This document shows, piece after piece, positions 1 to 11,743 of a DNA stretch of 64,000 nucleotides (position 1 is the first letter of the stretch; every line of letters starts with the position of its first letter). This DNA comes from Tetmemena sp. SeJ-2015 (Eukaryota; Ciliophora; Spirotrichea; Sporadotrichida; Oxytrichidae), in contig JAJKFJ010022559.1 in the NCBI GenBank assembly GCA_027382625.1, positions 1 to 64,000 on the forward strand, in the 5' to 3' direction. The position numbers and the translations under genes were made by a program. The notes under the pieces were generated by a model. It was not told the DNA's origin. It worked only from the letters and a program-made list of their open reading frames with translations, and did no database searches.

Positions 1-2
1 AC

Positions 3-473
3 GAAATGTTCGTAGGCTCTAACGCTGAAAAAGTAGCTAGAAATTCTGAAATTCCTGTCTTAGTAATTAAAAAAGAAGAAGAAGATTTCAAAGTAGACAC
101 CTTAACATTCGCTTCTGATTTCTCAAAAGAAATTAAAAAACCATTTGAAAAAGTAGTTGATTTTGCAAAAAGTTTTGGATCACATATTAATTTACTTTAC
201 ATCATTACTCCAAACAACTTCAGCACTACAAGAGCCGCTGAAGACAAGGTAAAGAACTTTATCGAAGAATTCCATTTTTCAGATTATTCTACTCATATTT
301 ACAATGATATTAATGTAGAAAAAGGAATTTTACATTTCGCTAAAGATTCAAACACTGACATCATTGGTGTTTGTACTCATGGTAGAAAAGGATTGTCTCA
401 CTTTTTAAACGGAAGTATTTCTGAAGATTTAGTAAACCACGCTAAAAGACCTGTTGTGGCTTTCAAAATATAA
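3..473 (+). CDS. Universal stress protein (UspA family), 5' end outside window
   Basis: C-terminal part of a UspA-type protein, a cytoplasmic nucleotide-binding stress protein. The reading frame is already open at the window edge, so the M near base 6 is probably internal. The first ~20 residues look like the end of one Usp domain (GSNAEKVARNSEIPVLVIK), followed by a second, complete domain. That domain ends with the ATP-loop pattern G-2x-G-9x-G-S, seen as THGRKGLSHFLNGSIS, then the usual RPVVAFKI strand. A tandem-Usp layout is common in Bacteroidetes. TAA stop and bacterial codon use contrast with the ciliate code beyond 8 kb. A hairpin terminator follows directly. Confidence 0.85.
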   Translation, partial: EMFVGSNAEKVARNSEIPVLVIKKEEEDFKVDTLTFASDFSKEIKKPFEKVVDFAKSFGSHINLLYIITPNNFSTTRAAEDKVKNFIEEFHFSDYSTHIYNDINVEKGILHFAKDSNTDIIGVCTHGRKGLSHFLNGSISEDLVNHAKRPVVAFKI

Positions 474-490
474 TCCACTCAAAACATAAA

Positions 491-523
491 AAATCCCGTT
501 TCGAATCTATCGGAACGGGATTT
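491..523 (+). terminator. Rho-independent terminator after the Usp gene
   Basis: Inverted repeat AAATCCCGTT / AACGGGATTT around a 13-base loop, followed by a T-rich run. It lies 17 bases after the Usp stop codon. Confidence 0.8.
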
Positions 524-571
524 TTAATTTTATCACCTTTTTTAATCAAAAAAAAAGAAACACGGTATAAT

Positions 572-606
572 AAAAAAATCCCACTTTTTTCAAAGTAGGA
601 TTTTTT
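572..606 (-). terminator. Hairpin terminator downstream of tRNA-Gln
   Basis: AAAAAATCC-CAC-TTT and AAA-GTA-GGATTTTTT form a stem. Read on the minus strand it follows the tRNA and ends in a T run; on the plus strand it also ends in Ts, so it may act in both directions. Confidence 0.6.
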
Positions 607-608
607 GT

Positions 609-678
609 TGGCTCACAAGGACTCGAACCTTGAATGACTGCACCAAAAACAGTAGTGTTACCATTACACCATGAGCCA
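609..678 (-). tRNA. tRNA-Gln (anticodon TTG)
   Basis: The acceptor arms TGGCTCA and TGAGCCA pair. The D-arm GTGTAATGGTAAC, the anticodon loop TTTTGGT with anticodon TTG, and the T-arm AAGGTTCGAGTCCTT are all present. Length is 70 nt and CCA is encoded in the terminal TGAGCCA. This is bacterial DNA, not related to the ciliate glutamine-codon reassignment seen later. Confidence 0.93.
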
Positions 679-818
679 ATTATTTCGTAATTGCGAGTGC
701 AAATGTAATACATATTTTTTTTCCTGCAAACATTTCTATAAAAATTTTTAAGAAAAATTTAATTGCTTATCTGTTCAATAAATAGTTTCTTTGTAATCTA
801 AATTAATTTAGTACAAAT

Positions 819-1232
819 ATGACTTCATTTAATTACAGCAAATGGAATACCTACACAGGTTGGTTTGCTTTTATAATTGCATTAATAACTTACACGTTAA
901 CTGTTGAGCCTACCATGAGTTTTTGGGATTGTGGTGAATATATTGCTACAGCTGCAAAACTACAAGTGGGCCATCCACCGGGTGCGCCATTATACCAAAT
1001 GATTGGTGCGTTTTTTGCCATGTTTGCAACAGACGACACTCAAATTGCATTAATGATTAACATGATGTCGGTTTTTTCTAGTGCCTTTACGATTTTATTT
1101 ATGTACTGGTCGGCTTCTAAAATTATTAGAAAAATTGTAAAAGTAACTTCTGAATGGAATGACCAAACTTCTAAACTAACATTAGGCGCTTCATTAATTG
1201 CGGCATTGTCTTTTACTTTAGCGTGTGCATGA
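819..1232 (+). CDS. DUF2723 (glycosyltransferase-like) membrane protein, N-terminus, cut by a junction
   Basis: N-terminal ~135 residues of a Bacteroidetes DUF2723 protein, a large multi-pass inner-membrane protein placed with GT-C-like glycosyltransferases. Visible are a first membrane helix (TGWFAFIIALITYTLTVEPT), the diagnostic FWDCGEYIATAAKLQVGHPPGAP segment (given here only as FWDCGEY and VGHPPGAP), a second helix around MINMMSVFSSAFTILFMYW, and a third (LGASLIAALSFTLAC). Family members run to roughly 1,000 residues. This one stops exactly where unrelated satellite-like DNA begins, so the truncation is a junction in the contig and not a natural stop. Confidence 0.85.
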   Translation: MTSFNYSKWNTYTGWFAFIIALITYTLTVEPTMSFWDCGEYIATAAKLQVGHPPGAPLYQMIGAFFAMFATDDTQIALMINMMSVFSSAFTILFMYWSASKIIRKIVKVTSEWNDQTSKLTLGASLIAALSFTLACA

Positions 1233-1234
1233 TC

Positions 1235-4200
1235 ACTCATAACAAATTTCTGCAGCTCGGTTTGGTACAGGGGTGGGTGTAGGGTGGTCCCTGAATCGGA
1301 TTTCGACACTGATTACAAATATACACTGCCGCGCGATGAGTGCCCTCGCAGGTAATATTCATGTCGCTATTTTGCGAAAATTGAAGAATGCTTTTCTGCA
1401 TTTATAGGTACTTGCTTCGTTGGATTTCCCATTTTGGTGTTGATGCTAAAATGAGATGAACAGCTAGGGATTGGGGAAAACCATATTATTTCAAGGTTAG
1501 TAATAAACACCTAATGCTTAATCGATTTGGACGCGGTTTTGAAATCGAAATTCTCGATGGTGAATATTTATTGGTCGAAAAATGTCAAAATTGAAATATT
1601 TAAGAAGCTCCAAAATTCCAGCCATATAGGGTCTCATTTTCGTGCTGAACTGATCCCGCACGTGCATCAATCTCTACCTCTGCAAGCCGGGGTAATTCGG
1701 GGTCACCTGAATCGTATTTCGACAAAAATTAGCCACTCGGCTGATGAGAATGCTGCATGATGATACAGCGCAAATTAAAAGCGAAAAATCTCGAAAATGC
1801 TAACTGCATTCTATAGGTAACTTAGCGTCCGTTTGATCCGGGCTTTCCATTTTTTGCAGCTAATATTGATGTGAAGCAGGTGAAAACCATTTTTTTTCAG
1901 GTCTTAGACCTTTGAAATCACCTAAAAATCTATTTTCGACTTCTGGCACGCCTGGTTAAAATGCGAAAATCTCGAATCTGGTGAATACTTTGGTCGAGAA
2001 AAAATGTCAAATTGAAAAATTTCAAAAGCATGAATACGAAATCAAGTACTTAGAGGCTAATTTTCGTGCCTAACATGAATTTTGCGCGCACGAGGCGTAT
2101 CTTATATAATGCTAAATGCATCAAGGATTCAACAATGCAATGCCAACGACTGCGATAATATACTCCAGGTCCTAATAGATGTAATCTCTAAGTACATAAT
2201 TAGCTACTCGCTGATAAGGCCTGCAGAGATCAGCGCATTGCGAAACATGCAAAATGCTGCATTTAATGGTATTTTGCTCGTTTGCACCTAAACATTTTTT
2301 TCCTGAGCACTTAATGCGAGTGAAGCAGGTGATAAACATCTTTTTTCAGGTCTAGTAAAACATCCTAATTCTAGGAAAAGTCTTTGGTCAAGATTATGGA
2401 GGGTTTTTGAATCGAAATTTCGATGGTGAATTTGGTCGCTTAAAAAAAGTGTGAAAATCTGAAAATATATCAACCGCTGTCCAAAAAAGTTCCCAAGCTT
2501 TGTGGCTCATTTTCACCGTGTGCCGACTTGAATCTCCTGCACGATAGCATCATTGTCGTTAGGGGCATGTGCCAAGCTCTTTGGCGATATTCCAATTAAT
2601 TTTATATCAGGAGGATACCTTTGGGAAATCAAGAACTTATTTCGAACATAAAATATGAGGCACTATCGGCGTGAAATCGAGCTGCTGCAAGAGTCCCTAG
2701 CTGACATGCGAAAATTGAAAATGCTGCATTAAAGTATTATAATACTGAAGACTGAATAGGTTTTTTTTTAACAACCCCATTTTTTTGACCTTAATAACGA
2801 GTGAGAAAGCCCAGGTGCCACACCACTAATATGTTTCAGCTCTACGTTAAACAACACCTAAATCATATAGTCTTTGATTTTGGAGTCGGTTGAATCGAAT
2901 ATTCTCGATGGTTGATGAGTGTTTTTGTCGAAAAAAATAGGTCAACATTGAAACAAATCACAGAGAGCCTCACAATTTACAGCACGATTGGAGTCTTCAT
3001 TTCTTCGTCGGCCTGAACTGATCCCTTGCGAGACGTGCATCAATACTCTCTACAACATCTGCAAAGGTGGGTAATTGCCAGGGGAAGTTTTGAAAGGGCG
3101 CTCCCTGAATTCCTGTATTTCGAACAAAATTAGCACTCTGCTTGATTGGGAGGAGTAGGCTGCCACGAGATTTACGAGCGCGGGATCGGAATAATTGAAA
3201 CATGCTGGGCAACGGGTTGAAGTGAACTTGCTCGTTTATAATCCTCCCATTTTTTGACCTTAGGGAGTGGCGTGTGAAGCAGGTTGTGAACAACCATTAT
3301 TTCTTCAGGTTTTAGTAAATAAACACACCTAATTTCTATGGGATTTGTGGGAGCGGTTAAAATCGAACAAATCCCTCAGAGGATGGTGTATTTTTTGGTC
3401 GTGAAAAAATGTGAAAATTGAAAATTTCAAACATGTCCAAATTTGTCTTGAAGGTCCAAATTGAGCTTTGGGCTCATTTTCGTTCCGAACTGATCCCCGG
3501 CAACGGTGGCAGTCATCTCTACATCTGCAAGGCCCGGGTAATTCGGGGCTCGAGCTGATTGTATTTCGAATCAAAATTAGACATACCTCGCTTAATGAGT
3601 GAGTGCCTGCAACGCAGATTACAGGCGCATACACGCGAAATTTTTGAAAATGGGCTGTGCAATTTAAGGTACGTTGCTACGATATGATAATGGCCTTCCC
3701 ATCTTCTTTGAGCTAAATTCCCGGAGGGGGGGTGGTAAGGGTGCCCCGGCAACACGCCGCTTTTTTTGGAAAGGAGACCATCCATTTTTCAGGTCCTAGA
3801 ACCACAGGCCTAATACTAGATCTTAAAATAATTGGTATTGCGGATGTTTAAAGTCAAGAAAAAATCTCCGAAATGAGTGATTTTTTGGTACGAATAACAG
3901 AACATGTCAAAATTTGAATAATTCTAAGCACTGTCCAATGCGGGACATATATTGGCTCATGTCGGGGGTGCAGAAACTGAATCCCTGTGCACCCGTGCAA
4001 TCATCCTCACTACAATCTGGCACAAAACGCCGGGATAGGATTGCAGGACGTGTCCCTGAATTTCGTATTTCGACAAAATTTTTTATCAGGCTACCGACTG
4101 AATGAGTGCCTTTGCAGAGATACAGCGCATGCAAAATTTGAAACATGCCTGAAGGGACATCCTTAAGGTACTTGCTCACGTGTGATGGGGCCCATTTTTT

Positions 4201-5200
4201 TGACCTTGAATCGAGTGGAAGCCAGGTGCAAACCAATACATTACCCCTATTCAAACAGGGTACTAAGTAAAACAACCATAATCTACTCGATTATGAGAAA
4301 GCGGTTGAATCAAAAAGGAATTTCTTTTCGATGGATGACTACTTTTTTTGGTGAAAAAATGTCAAAAAATTTGAATTAATCTCAAAGCAAATAACGTCCA
4401 AATCTCAGTTAAAAAAAATCTCTTTGTGACTGTGATATTTTTCGCAGCCGAAGCACTCGATTTAACCCAGACACGATGCAGATCATCTCTACAACAGGGG
4501 TCTGCCAAGCCGGCGTGACATTCGGGTGTCCCTGAATAGTAATTTTTCCGACACAACAATTAGCAATCTGCGCCTGATAAGTGCCCTGCAAACGCATTAA
4601 GCGCATTGCGAGGAGTATTTTGATAAATGCTGCCATTTTAGGGTACTTAACATCGTCCCAGTTGACTAATTTTCCTATCACATTTTTTTGACACCTAATA
4701 GAGTGAGCAGGTTGACAAATTACCATATTTTTTCATGTTTCTAGTAAAACACCTAATCTATCGACTTCTGGACGTGCGGATTGGAAAATCAGACCACTCT
4801 CTCGCATGTGAAATTTTGGTCGAAAAAAGATAGTGAAAGCATTGAAAAGTTCACAGTCATGGGGGTCGGGCAACATTCAGGTGTCTTGGGGCTTCCATTT
4901 TCGTGCCGAACTGAATCCCGGGTGTATTGGAGTATGGGAACCTCTAAAAGATGGCAATTCATCTGCTAGATCTGTCAAGGGCGGCGAATCATTTACGGAG
5001 GTCCTGTTAATCAGTAGAATTAATCGAGCCAAAATATAGGCACTCCGCTGATGAGTTGCCTAACGAGATAGCGGATGTCGAAAAGTTGAAAAATCTCCCT
5101 TGCATTTAAGGTATTGCACTCGTTGAATGGTTCCCATTTGTTGACCTTAAAAATCGAGTTCGATAGCAGGTGATAGGGAAATATTAATTCTACAAGGTCT
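1235..5200. repeat. Degenerate tandem satellite, about 8-9 units of ~420-480 bp
   Basis: One block recurs with the landmark CTGAATCGTATTTCGACA (or decayed forms) near 1291, 1707, 2637, 3104, 3551, 4055, 4530 and 5010. Other shared landmarks are GTGAAGCAGGTGAAAACC, TTTTTTTCAGGT, GATGGTGAATTTTTGGTCGA and AAAAATGTCAAAATTGAAA. Copies differ mainly by one- and two-base insertions and deletions, the pattern expected of unpolished long-read sequence more than of old divergence. No open frame persists across units. Origin is unknown; it resembles neither the bacterial flank nor the ciliate flank in base composition. Confidence 0.8.
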
Positions 5201-8105
5201 GAGCAAAACTCCAGAGTGAGGCGCAAAAAGAAGGATTTGTCATGGGATCAAAAGCCAGTTGGTGTAGGTAAAGTTCAGGCTAGCTCAAAGCAAGAACCCT
5301 CCCATCTTTGAAAAGGTTTTTTAACTTTAAAGGAAGTTGTTGTTCAAAAATTACTCCCAGCTTGCCTTGATGCCCCGAAGGCGAGAAGAACACATCCATA
5401 ACAAAGAGTTGCTTTACAAGATTTCCTTTACCCCGAATACCTTGTAGAAGGGAATAGAGAGAGGTCTTTGAATTCGCGGAACGACACTGAACCAAGTGTT
5501 GGAGAGAAAAGCGGGAGGGGACAAAACTTGAAAGACCGTTTCTCTTTCATCTTGCTGGGTGTTCTTATCGGATCCTGAATTACATCGCCATTTCCGCCTT
5601 CCCTAAAGGTGGGGAAAGAAATAACCTCAAGATATTTCTTTCAGCCCAACGGAGGCGGCGCAACAAGTTTTTTACTTACCCTAACTGTATCTTCACTTGA
5701 CCTGTAGGAAGTTAGGGAATTTGCATGAGTTGGGCGTATTCGGTTGGCACAGGTCTTCAGGCCAGAAAAGGACATATGAATAAACTACCGTTTCGAGCCA
5801 ACTGTTCCATTAGCTTCAACAGAGGTTTTAAGAAAAAAAAACTTTGAAACGAATCGGTGCAGGAATGCGCGGGCCACTTTCCCAATAGAAAGATTTGGCT
5901 TTTAAGGGTTTCAGTGTAGTGGGAAATTTTCCCTTATAATTACAATATACTTGAAATGCGGATTAATGAAAAAACCAGAGGGGAATCTACTAGTTGTGGA
6001 AAAGTGAAAAAGATGGAGCAATATAATTTCGGCAACAAGACAGTTGTTAAAGATAGACCAAGATTATCAAAAACCTTTTTGAAAACGTTTTAGTTAAAAT
6101 AAGGTTTTAATAAATCCCAAGGCCCATCCCTTATATAACTATTACTCATTATTGAGATCAGAAGGGAGCATTAAAAGGTATAAAATTCAAGGAGAATATA
6201 ACCGAAACTTCCAAGTTTCAACCTTCCCTAGAAGAACTTTTAAGAATTGGCCCTGTTTAAGGTTAAACAAAATTTTTAGCATTGATATATAGTTTTTATG
6301 GAATGAATGGATTGTTTGATGCCATACATTGTAGTTTTTGAAAATTCCATTTGAAGTGTTAATTTTATTGGTCAGCTTGCTCTACTGTTTTATACTTTCA
6401 GCCCCTAATTTTTCAAACAATTTTCAAAATTTGATTTTCTTGGGCGAAATCCCCAAGGCAATAGAAGCCGCTGCAAAGTTGTTTTTGTCCTCCATTCACT
6501 GAGGTTTCCAATCTACAACCATCTTAATATCTACAAATAAGTAAATTTAGCATTAAATTATTTCTACAACGTTTTTTAATAAGGAGAGCAAAGTTTTTTT
6601 TTTTCTTATTTCAAAAGAGAAAATAGTGCCTACCCGGAATCTTGTTCGAGGTTGCCCATTTATGAAAGCCCCAGCCCTATCTGTTTCAACAATTCCCCAT
6701 TTCCATTATTATTTCCTTATAATATTTACTAAATTAAAACGAGCTTACTCTTTCAATAAATCACTCTTTTTTTTTTGGAAATCCCATAAATTTGAGAAAT
6801 GCTAATTTAACTATCCTATTCATCCATAAATAAAAGAAATTATTGATATAATCATTTTACTTCCTCTTCATTATTATGGCCTATGGAGTTATTTTGCCCC
6901 TAAGGGGTTTGCCTTAATTTGATGAAATTTATAAAGAAAAATCTCATATTTATTCTTTTGATAACTATCGCATCATATTACAGATTATGGGTGAAATTAG
7001 TGAATTCCAAACTTTACCATGAATTGCCATTCTTTCCATATTATTTTAAACAAAACATCGATTAAATTTTTACATTCTCCAACTAATATTTGCTTAAAAT
7101 AATTTTACCTTTTTTATTTATCGTTGCAGCCCGATTTTTTAAAAACTTGTTCCAGTTTTTCTTTTTTTCTTTGTAAAGGGGCCTGGCTGAACACGAGGGA
7201 CACCCGAAGCAGTTTTGGCCCATCTGGTTAAAACTGGTTCTGGTTAAGCCGCATCTTGTCTGCCCCGAGTATTTGCTACAAAATGTAAAAGTTAATTTGT
7301 TTTATTAATCGCCACAATTGTTGGGTTAATTTATGGATTTTGGAACATCCAAAATTTATGGATGGTTGGGGAGCCCACTCTCTTAAAAGTTCAGTTAAAG
7401 ACTAAAACCAGTGGGGCCCCTACTTTAACTGGCAAGCCCTGGCTTTTCCTAAGCCAGTTAGTGAAAAAACCGGGGGGTGAATCGTATTAATACTTATATG
7501 TATTTTGATAATATATAAAGGATAATTATATTTTAATATTTTTTTTATTTTTGGGAAAATTTAAAAAATATTTCCCATCCCTTTTTTACTTCCTTTGGTT
7601 ATATGGCCTGGTCTTAATTAATTTGGGTTTCTGCCCCTTTCCAAATTATTTGAGAATTTTGATTGAGTAAGATATTTAAGGAAAGTCTAATATTGCATAA
7701 GTGAGCAAAGTATTGTAAGCATTCTGGCCATTCATGATAAAGCTTTTGCTAATGAAAGTTCCTTAATTGCTATTCTCGTATAACCCCAATTAGAATTTTG
7801 AAAGCAAAAAATAAGATTTAAGATTAAAGAGGAATTAACACACTAAGGATATAAATAAAGACATGCGTAACTTGATTAACCACCTATGTACTCATTTAAG
7901 TCATGAAATCACTCTTAAGACAGTGACAAGCTCTCTCCATTAACTTATATCTCAGCAGCAGGAGTGAAAAGTAGACTAGAATATACTTACTCCCCCAATA
8001 CTTAATCCTAGCCTTTCCATCTAAATGGACAACACAAAGCCCAAAAAACTTCTGTGGTATTGAAATGACAAAGGCCTCCTGGCCAGTCTTGAGATATCCT
8101 CGCTA
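5201..8105. other. Low-quality transition sequence, no gene recognised
   Basis: Mixed-composition sequence. The 5.2-5.9 kb part is richer in G and C and has short broken frames. 5.9-7.6 kb has many homopolymer irregularities, and a GC-rich patch at 7180-7450 carries repeated CTGGTT/AACTGG words. From about 7.6 kb the texture becomes that of the ciliate DNA. I see no supported gene. Confidence 0.5.
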
Positions 8106-8530
8106 TTATAGCTGAAAATTTAATTAAAAAAAGAGAATTAACTTAATAATTAATTTATAAAATATAAAATGCTTGGCAGTTGAAGTGTGAGTTATTGAGA
8201 TGAATTTATTACCATTCGATTAAGCATTAAATTATAGGCAACTTGTATCCTTGCAACTTCTTCGTAGGAGGCCTGTATAGCGAATAATCTCTTGCACAAG
8301 TTAAAGAGCTTCGATAATTTCTTCATTCAGAACTTTCAACATCAATACCTCATCTCAGAGAGCTCCTGCAGCAATGTCAGTAGAACAAACACACATCTTA
8401 TAATTTAAGGAGCTATCGAACAAGCCCCATTTTGAAGTAGCTACCTCACAATTTAACGGCCAAAAATTAATAACTCTTCATTTATTATTTTAACTTAATT
8501 CTGATTTTCATTTAAATTTTAACTATAGCT
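8106..8530 (+). mobile_element. MITE family copy A (~425 bp, imperfect ~80-bp TIRs)
   Basis: Begins TATAGCTGAAAATTTAATT and ends in the inverted form, AAATTTTAACTATAGC. Both ends continue as related AT-rich terminal repeats with an inner GTTGAAGTGTGAG / CTCACAATTTAACGGC block. Related copies lie at 31.1, 46.7, 50.9 and 53.2 kb. The flanking base pair is TA. Non-autonomous; no long frame. Confidence 0.7.
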
Positions 8531-8589
8531 ATCACTTTCAAGAAATATGATGTGAAAATGGCAAGTGGTCAAGTCCTAACAAGATTTCC

Positions 8590-8990
8590 TCCTCTGATGA
8601 GAAACTAAGCTAGGGTAGGTAATACGATAGTTTTCTATCTGATTCTTTCACCATTAACTATTTTAACCACTCCTTTTGGGTGCTCAATCCGAAAGGATGG
8701 GTGATAAGTTCGGACAATTGAGTTACGATTAGGGAGCTACTACTATTCTAGAACGACTTTGAGTATCATAATTATCCACTCACTTCACTTTAACATATTC
8801 ACAGCAACTACCGACTGTTTACTTAATTAGTTTGCTTCCAGAGATTAAAGCAATGTCACACAGGCATTGAGTAATGGCCGACTCATCTCTCAACTTCTCG
8901 CCAACCCTACTTTGGTCTCACGTCATGAGTCCTAGATTTTAACTTCTAATTTATAATTATGGTTAAAATAAAATAAAATAAATTTGGTTT
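8590..8990 (+). repeat. SINE-like dispersed repeat, 3' module copy 1
   Basis: Shares the stretch GAGTAATGGCCGACTCATCTC...CCAACC...CACGT.ATGAGTCCTA followed by AACTTCTAATTTA with the 48.1-48.7 kb copy, and the terminal module with copies near 33.6 and 63.8 kb. GC content is higher than in the surroundings. No frame supported. Confidence 0.5.
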
Positions 8991-9022
8991 AATAATTAAA
9001 AAAAATTTAATAATATAAGATA

Positions 9023-9860
9023 AATACGAATTAGAAATCAAGAGTTGTAGAAAAGTAAGTGAAAGATATCCAAGGTTGATTTCTAGCAGGTCTGATGCGT
9101 GGCTGGTTATTTTAGACATTTCTATTATAGCTGAAATTTAAATCAAACCAGAAATTAAAATAAAATAAATAAGATCAAACTTTAATTTTTAACTTTCTCT
9201 GATTGGTTTATATTCAGGCGAACCCATCTCAACTATCGCACCTCCATTTCTAATAATCCACCGCAGTTAAACTTAGAGATAAAGTCATTAGGATGTCACC
9301 GTAGTTCAACATGTACGATCTCTTCTCTGAGCGGCAACAGTATCAGGAAGATGGAGTGTGATCCATGAACAGTGAGAAGTTACCCCCACGAGTGAAGATT
9401 CGAATCATACCAGTTAACTGAAACGGTGAGTCAGGAACAGAAAAAGATGGTTATGGTTATAAGAAGTCATTGGTATGATTCGAATCTTCACTCGTGGGGG
9501 TAACTTCTCACTGTTCATGGATCACACTCCATCTTCCTGATACACTTGCCGCTCAGAGAAGAGATCGTACATGTTGAACTACGGTGACATCCTAATGACT
9601 TTATCTCTAAGTTTAACTGCGGTGGATTATTAGAAATGGAGGTGCGATAGTTGAGATGGGTTCGCCTGAATATAAACCAATCAGAGAAAGTTAAAAATTA
9701 AAGTTTGATCTTATTTATTTTATTTTAATTTCTGGTTTGATTTAAATTTCAGCTATAATAGAAATGTCTAAAATAACCAGCCACGCATCAGACCTGCTAG
9801 AAATCAACCTTGGATATCTTTCACTTACTTTTCTACAACTCTTGATTACTAATTCGTATT
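9023..9860. repeat. Large palindrome 1: 389-bp arms, 60-bp spacer
   Basis: Bases 9023-9411 are the near-exact reverse complement of 9472-9860 (paired positions sum to 18883). The arms differ at only a few bases. Each contains the sequence TATAGCTGAAATTTAAATC, which matches the terminus of the MITE family, so part of the palindrome may be a MITE-related element flanked by extra duplicated DNA. An inverted-duplication artefact of amplification or sequencing is a possible alternative. Confidence 0.85.
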
Positions 9861-11743
9861 CATTTTATTTTATAAGAAAGATTGAATAAGAATTGTATAA
9901 TTAATATAACATTTAAAAGAGAATTTAATAGGCTATTGGAAATTGTGTTTTCAACATAAATTGACAATTAGAGAAAGAACTACTAGCTTTATATCTAAAT
10001 AAATATAATTGTATCTAAGAATTTAATACATAATCGATATTAATTTTATTAAAGAAATACTAAATGATTAAATTAAATGAAAATGATTAATATAATATTG
10101 CTGTTTAATTTAGCTGTTATATGTTGAAGAAGAATTCATGATTGTAGGTTAATCTTTTCATAAATTAACTGCATTAAATTATACAGTGTGAGAAGAATAT
10201 TTTGTTGCAAACACAGAAATTGCAAATTTGATAGTTTGTGTATATTAAATGGTATTTTTTATTGTCCTCCTCTTGTCTAACATCTATAAAAGTTATTAAT
10301 AAAGTATAAGAATAGCTTACCAATATTTTAAATCAGGTATTCATATTTTGCACGCTCTCATAGCAAATATTATTGGTGCTTTGCTCGAACTTAGATAATT
10401 GCTTACTATCTTCCTCACTCTTTCAAATTTAAAATGCTAAAATATATTTAAACATTACCATATTTACTTAGTCATTAGTGAAAAGTATTGTTAAATTCCC
10501 AAAAATAACAATAACCTTTTAGATGAAATGTAGTAAAGTTAAACTTTAGGTATTTCCATATGCGTAAATTCTCAATACTTCCGTTATTTTAAAGTGTAAT
10601 TATAAATTGCCTCTATTTTTGTGTTTGTTTATGAAATTTCAACCTTCTATAATTATATCTTATTTAGCCTATAACTAAAGTTAAATATAGTCTGGAAGGT
10701 CTTCACAAAGTTGAATCAGAGTGGCGAAACCTTTGCAGATGTAAAATGTTATTTTTGTTTAGTATTTAACAATTCTGAATCTGAATTTAAAAAGGAGCAA
10801 AGACACTCATATAGGCAGGCTAGCTTTTCTTATATGTAAAGCAGCTCATCAAATTCTGATCACTCTAGCTATAAAATAATGGAAGCTAAAATCAGGACTA
10901 GTATACAATTAGTGAATTATTTGAAAAATTTAATGTAATCAAGAATAATCTACAACTTGAAATAGCATCTCAATTAATATAATAAATTTGGTCATTATTG
11001 TCTTTTTAAGCTAATCTATTTAAGTTTCATTTGGGGCTCAAATTTCTTTGTTCTAATCATTGTAGTAAAACTAAATTTATGAGTAAAAATCCAGAGAGTC
11101 ACGTGAGCCACTAGCAGGAAATATTAAGTAAAACTTGTAATGATCTGCTTTCTATCTTTGCTATTTTATTATCATGAATCTATCTGCGTAATGAGTCGAG
11201 TAAGACATGTTATTTGGATGTTATTGCAATTAAGATAATTGTAGTTGTAATCATACATTGCCTGTATTGGTTATATTATATTAATGTAGATAGTTTATTC
11301 TCTATTATTATTTCAATTTGTTTGCTATATATGCTATATTCTCACTCCATCAGCTATGGTTCCTATTAAATTTTAATTGTCCTATAGGAAAAGAAAGCAA
11401 AAGCAATCACTTCGAAGTATTAAGTAAGTAAATTTATATCTCAAAGCTTATTTTAATTACACATCTCACTTGTCTCACTCGACTCACGACATTAATTACT
11501 TTTCTTAAAATTAATCTCATCTGTTATGATTAAATCAATTAAACTTCAATTCGAAAACTAATAGATCTTATTATTCTAAAAATCAGGGGGGGAGTCGTTA
11601 AATCTAGTTAAAAATAATTTGAGCACTATAGGTGGTTTAAATTAATTTCAGTTGATATTTAAGTTCTATTCTAGGTGGAAATTGGTTGAAATAAGGAATT
11701 AATTAAAATCACCTTAAATTAAATAATTGATAATTAAATTAAA
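9861..11743. other. AT-rich DNA without recognised gene
   Basis: No frame with coding character on either strand. One inverted copy of the short motif GACTCATTAC / TGAGTCGAG lies at 11191-11208 and one direct TCTCACTCGACTCACG at 11472-11488. Both belong to the motif family that is clustered at 13.76-14.10 kb. Confidence 0.5.

Noticed and set aside
1527..5495. Small ORFs in the satellite and transition sequence
   Set aside because: They do not persist between repeat units, and indel noise breaks every frame.
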